Shown here: in pieces, positions 62,717 through 64,000 of the stretch
Position numbering within the stretch: the stretch's first letter is position 1
How the letters are laid out: each line of letters starts with the position of its first letter
Origin: Papiliotrema nemorosa
Lineage: Eukaryota; Basidiomycota; Tremellomycetes; Tremellales; Rhynchogastremaceae
NCBI GenBank assembly: GCA_032158125.1
Contig: JASKOT010000013.1
Coordinates: forward strand, 62,001-126,000
Length of the DNA stretch: 64,000 nt
Direction: 5' to 3'
Position numbers and translations under genes: made by a program
The notes under the pieces: generated by a model
The model's input: the letters and a program-made list of their open reading frames with translations, nothing else
Database searches by the model: none
What the model was told of the DNA's origin: nothing

Positions 62717-64000
62717 ATGACTTTGATCCCGGCCGGTGCGCAACTCGGTGTGTGACCCCCACACACTGACTGGTCGAAACTGACGATGCAGGACCCACCG
62801 ACTTGCCTCCCCCTCCACCCGCTTCTGATCCTCGAGAACCCTCACCCACCGCTATTCGAGGTAGAACATCACGCACACCTCAACGAACCCGTTCACCAGC
62901 TCCAGGCGGTCACACCTCCCACTCTCGAGGACCATCACCCTCCCGTCCGCCAGTACACCATGCTCCTCACACAGACCCAGCGGTACCTATCGCCTCACCC
63001 ATCCCTCGACAAGCCGGTGCATTGGGTGCGGGTTCGCCCATTCCACCTCCTCTGAACCCATTCCACCATTCAGCTCCACACCTATCAAGACCATCGTCTC
63101 CTTCTTCCATCCATTCTTCCACCTCGGCAATCTTTGAACGGGATATCGAGCTACCAGCTGTCGCGTCATTGTCCATCAACCCGAATCAGCCCACACCGCA
63201 CACTCTTTCGCACAAGGCTTCGAGGCTGTCTCAATTCTCACACGGTTCACCATTGGATCATACCGTCCCGGCCGTGTTGGATGATGCGGTCGAAGCGTTG
63301 GCCGGTGCAGAGGCTACCTCGAGAGGGCTACATGGCTTGGAGATTGAAGCACCAGCACACAGTGGGGGAGTCGGAATGGCTCGGCAGTCGTCGGCGTCTC
63401 TGCACAATATCGCCGGAGCGCAATCGAGAAAGGTGTCTGGGGCAGGAAATATAATTCAACTTGGATCTCGAAGCCCCAGTCCGGTTAGCGTCGCAAGTAG
63501 GACTTCTAGCGGAGTCGTGTCGCCTGCCCAATCTCCACCTATCCTCAGTCAACTGGCCACTCACCAAGCTCAGCAGCAAGCGCAATCAGCGGTTGGACAG
63601 AATGACAAGACCTCCCCGTTGAATTCGACGAGTGGAAACGTGCCGAGACCCGCTATGGCCAGCAGGATCAGCACTGGACCTCAGCTCCCTGGCGGGTGGG
63701 CGTTTTCGTCTGGTTCGGCGGCCGAGAAACCACAGGATGGGGCATCTTTAGAAGGATCGACAGTGACCGAGGAGGTAAGTCGTGGTCAAACTTTACGGGA
63801 TGCTTGATCAAAGCTGATTGCCCAGCCCACATCGGCGTCGAGTCAGACCAACCTTCCCGCCCAGTCACCATCTCCTCCACCGGCCATCCCATCTCATCTC
63901 ACACCATCCAAGGACAAACGTCGAATCTCTTTCATCTCGTACAACGATCTCTTACTTTCTGTGCCTACCACAGTGACACCTCTTGAGGACATTACGTCTG
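62717..64000 (+). CDS. Unknown Pro/Ser-rich protein, N-terminal part (runs off right edge)
   Basis: The ATG at 62717 gives MTLIPAGAQLG. An intron (62748-62791) joins to PTDLPPPPPASDPREPSPT, and one exon continues to about 63774 with GSTVTEE at a GTAAGT donor. The next exon resumes near 63825 (PTSASSQTNLPAQSPSPPPA) and runs to the edge. The protein is low complexity, rich in Ser, Pro and His, with a short ordered helix (VPAVLDDAVEALAGAEATSR). Just before the edge is a more conserved-looking segment, DKRRISFISYNDLLLSVP. I do not recognise the family. The C-terminus lies outside the window. Confidence 0.7.

Overview
The window looks like nuclear DNA of a compact basidiomycete genome, most likely a Tremellomycete (Cryptococcus/Kwoniella-like). 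The inference rests on about 21 tightly packed, multi-intron genes on both strands, introns mostly 40-75 nt with GT(R)AGT donors and CTNAY-like branch sites, TCG/CGA-rich codon use, and protein types typical of basidiomycete fungi. No tRNA, rRNA, CRISPR array, transposase or viral gene was recognised. Coordinates of spliced genes are spans from start codon to stop codon. Exon borders are read by eye.

Layout, left to right. 1-1.27 kb: 5' part of an unknown disordered protein (-). 1.27-3.2 kb: the largest gap, with intron-like signals but no confident gene. 3.2-6.8 kb: TAF1, the TFIID scaffold (+). 7.1-8.8 kb: an Old Yellow Enzyme-like flavin oxidoreductase (+). 8.97-13.39 kb: six small intron-containing genes in mixed orientation (-,-,+,-,+,+) that are clearly paralogues. 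Each has a Ser/Pro-rich KRS N-terminus and a short C-terminal three-helix, Myb/SANT-like domain, with an intron at the same place inside the domain. This is the best candidate for an undescribed system. 13.55-16.7 kb: oligopeptide transporter (-). 17.4-19.0 kb: AIF/FSP1-like NAD(P)H oxidoreductase (-). 19.3-21.2 kb: a strikingly CpG-poor island holding a histidine-phosphatase-like gene with a probable one-base frameshift. 21.4-25.9 kb: Rdh54/Rad54B recombination translocase (-), divergent from a cyclopropane-fatty-acid synthase family methyltransferase (26.3-28.4 kb, +). 28.9-29.9 kb: TAF11, a second TFIID subunit (-). 30.5-33.1 kb: siderophore-type MFS transporter (-). 34.0-35.3 kb: unknown membrane protein (+). 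35.5-37.4 kb: NDUFAF7/MidA complex I assembly methyltransferase (-). 37.9-42.2 kb: Sgs1/BLM-type RecQ helicase with microexons (+). 43.9-47.0 kb: large Ser/Arg-rich disordered protein (+). 47.2-49.5 kb: secreted or anchored pepsin-like aspartic protease (-). 50.2-50.7 kb: NDUFB7, a complex I CX9C subunit in four tiny exons (+). 51.2-56.8 kb: sterol glucosyltransferase Atg26 (-). 57.4-61.3 kb: a second RecQ helicase (+). 61.5-62.2 kb: mitochondrial ribosomal protein uS17m (-). 62.7 kb to the end: 5' part of a Pro/Ser-rich unknown protein (+).

Functional themes. Three DNA-repair motor proteins (Rdh54 and two RecQ helicases) lie within 40 kb. There are two TFIID subunits, two proteins serving respiratory complex I plus one mitoribosomal protein, and several membrane transporters. 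This looks like ordinary eukaryotic gene order rather than a metabolic cluster. Many neighbours are divergent pairs sharing 0.45-0.9 kb promoters. The accessory-looking parts are the small-gene family at 9-13.4 kb and the CpG-poor island at 19.3-21.2 kb.
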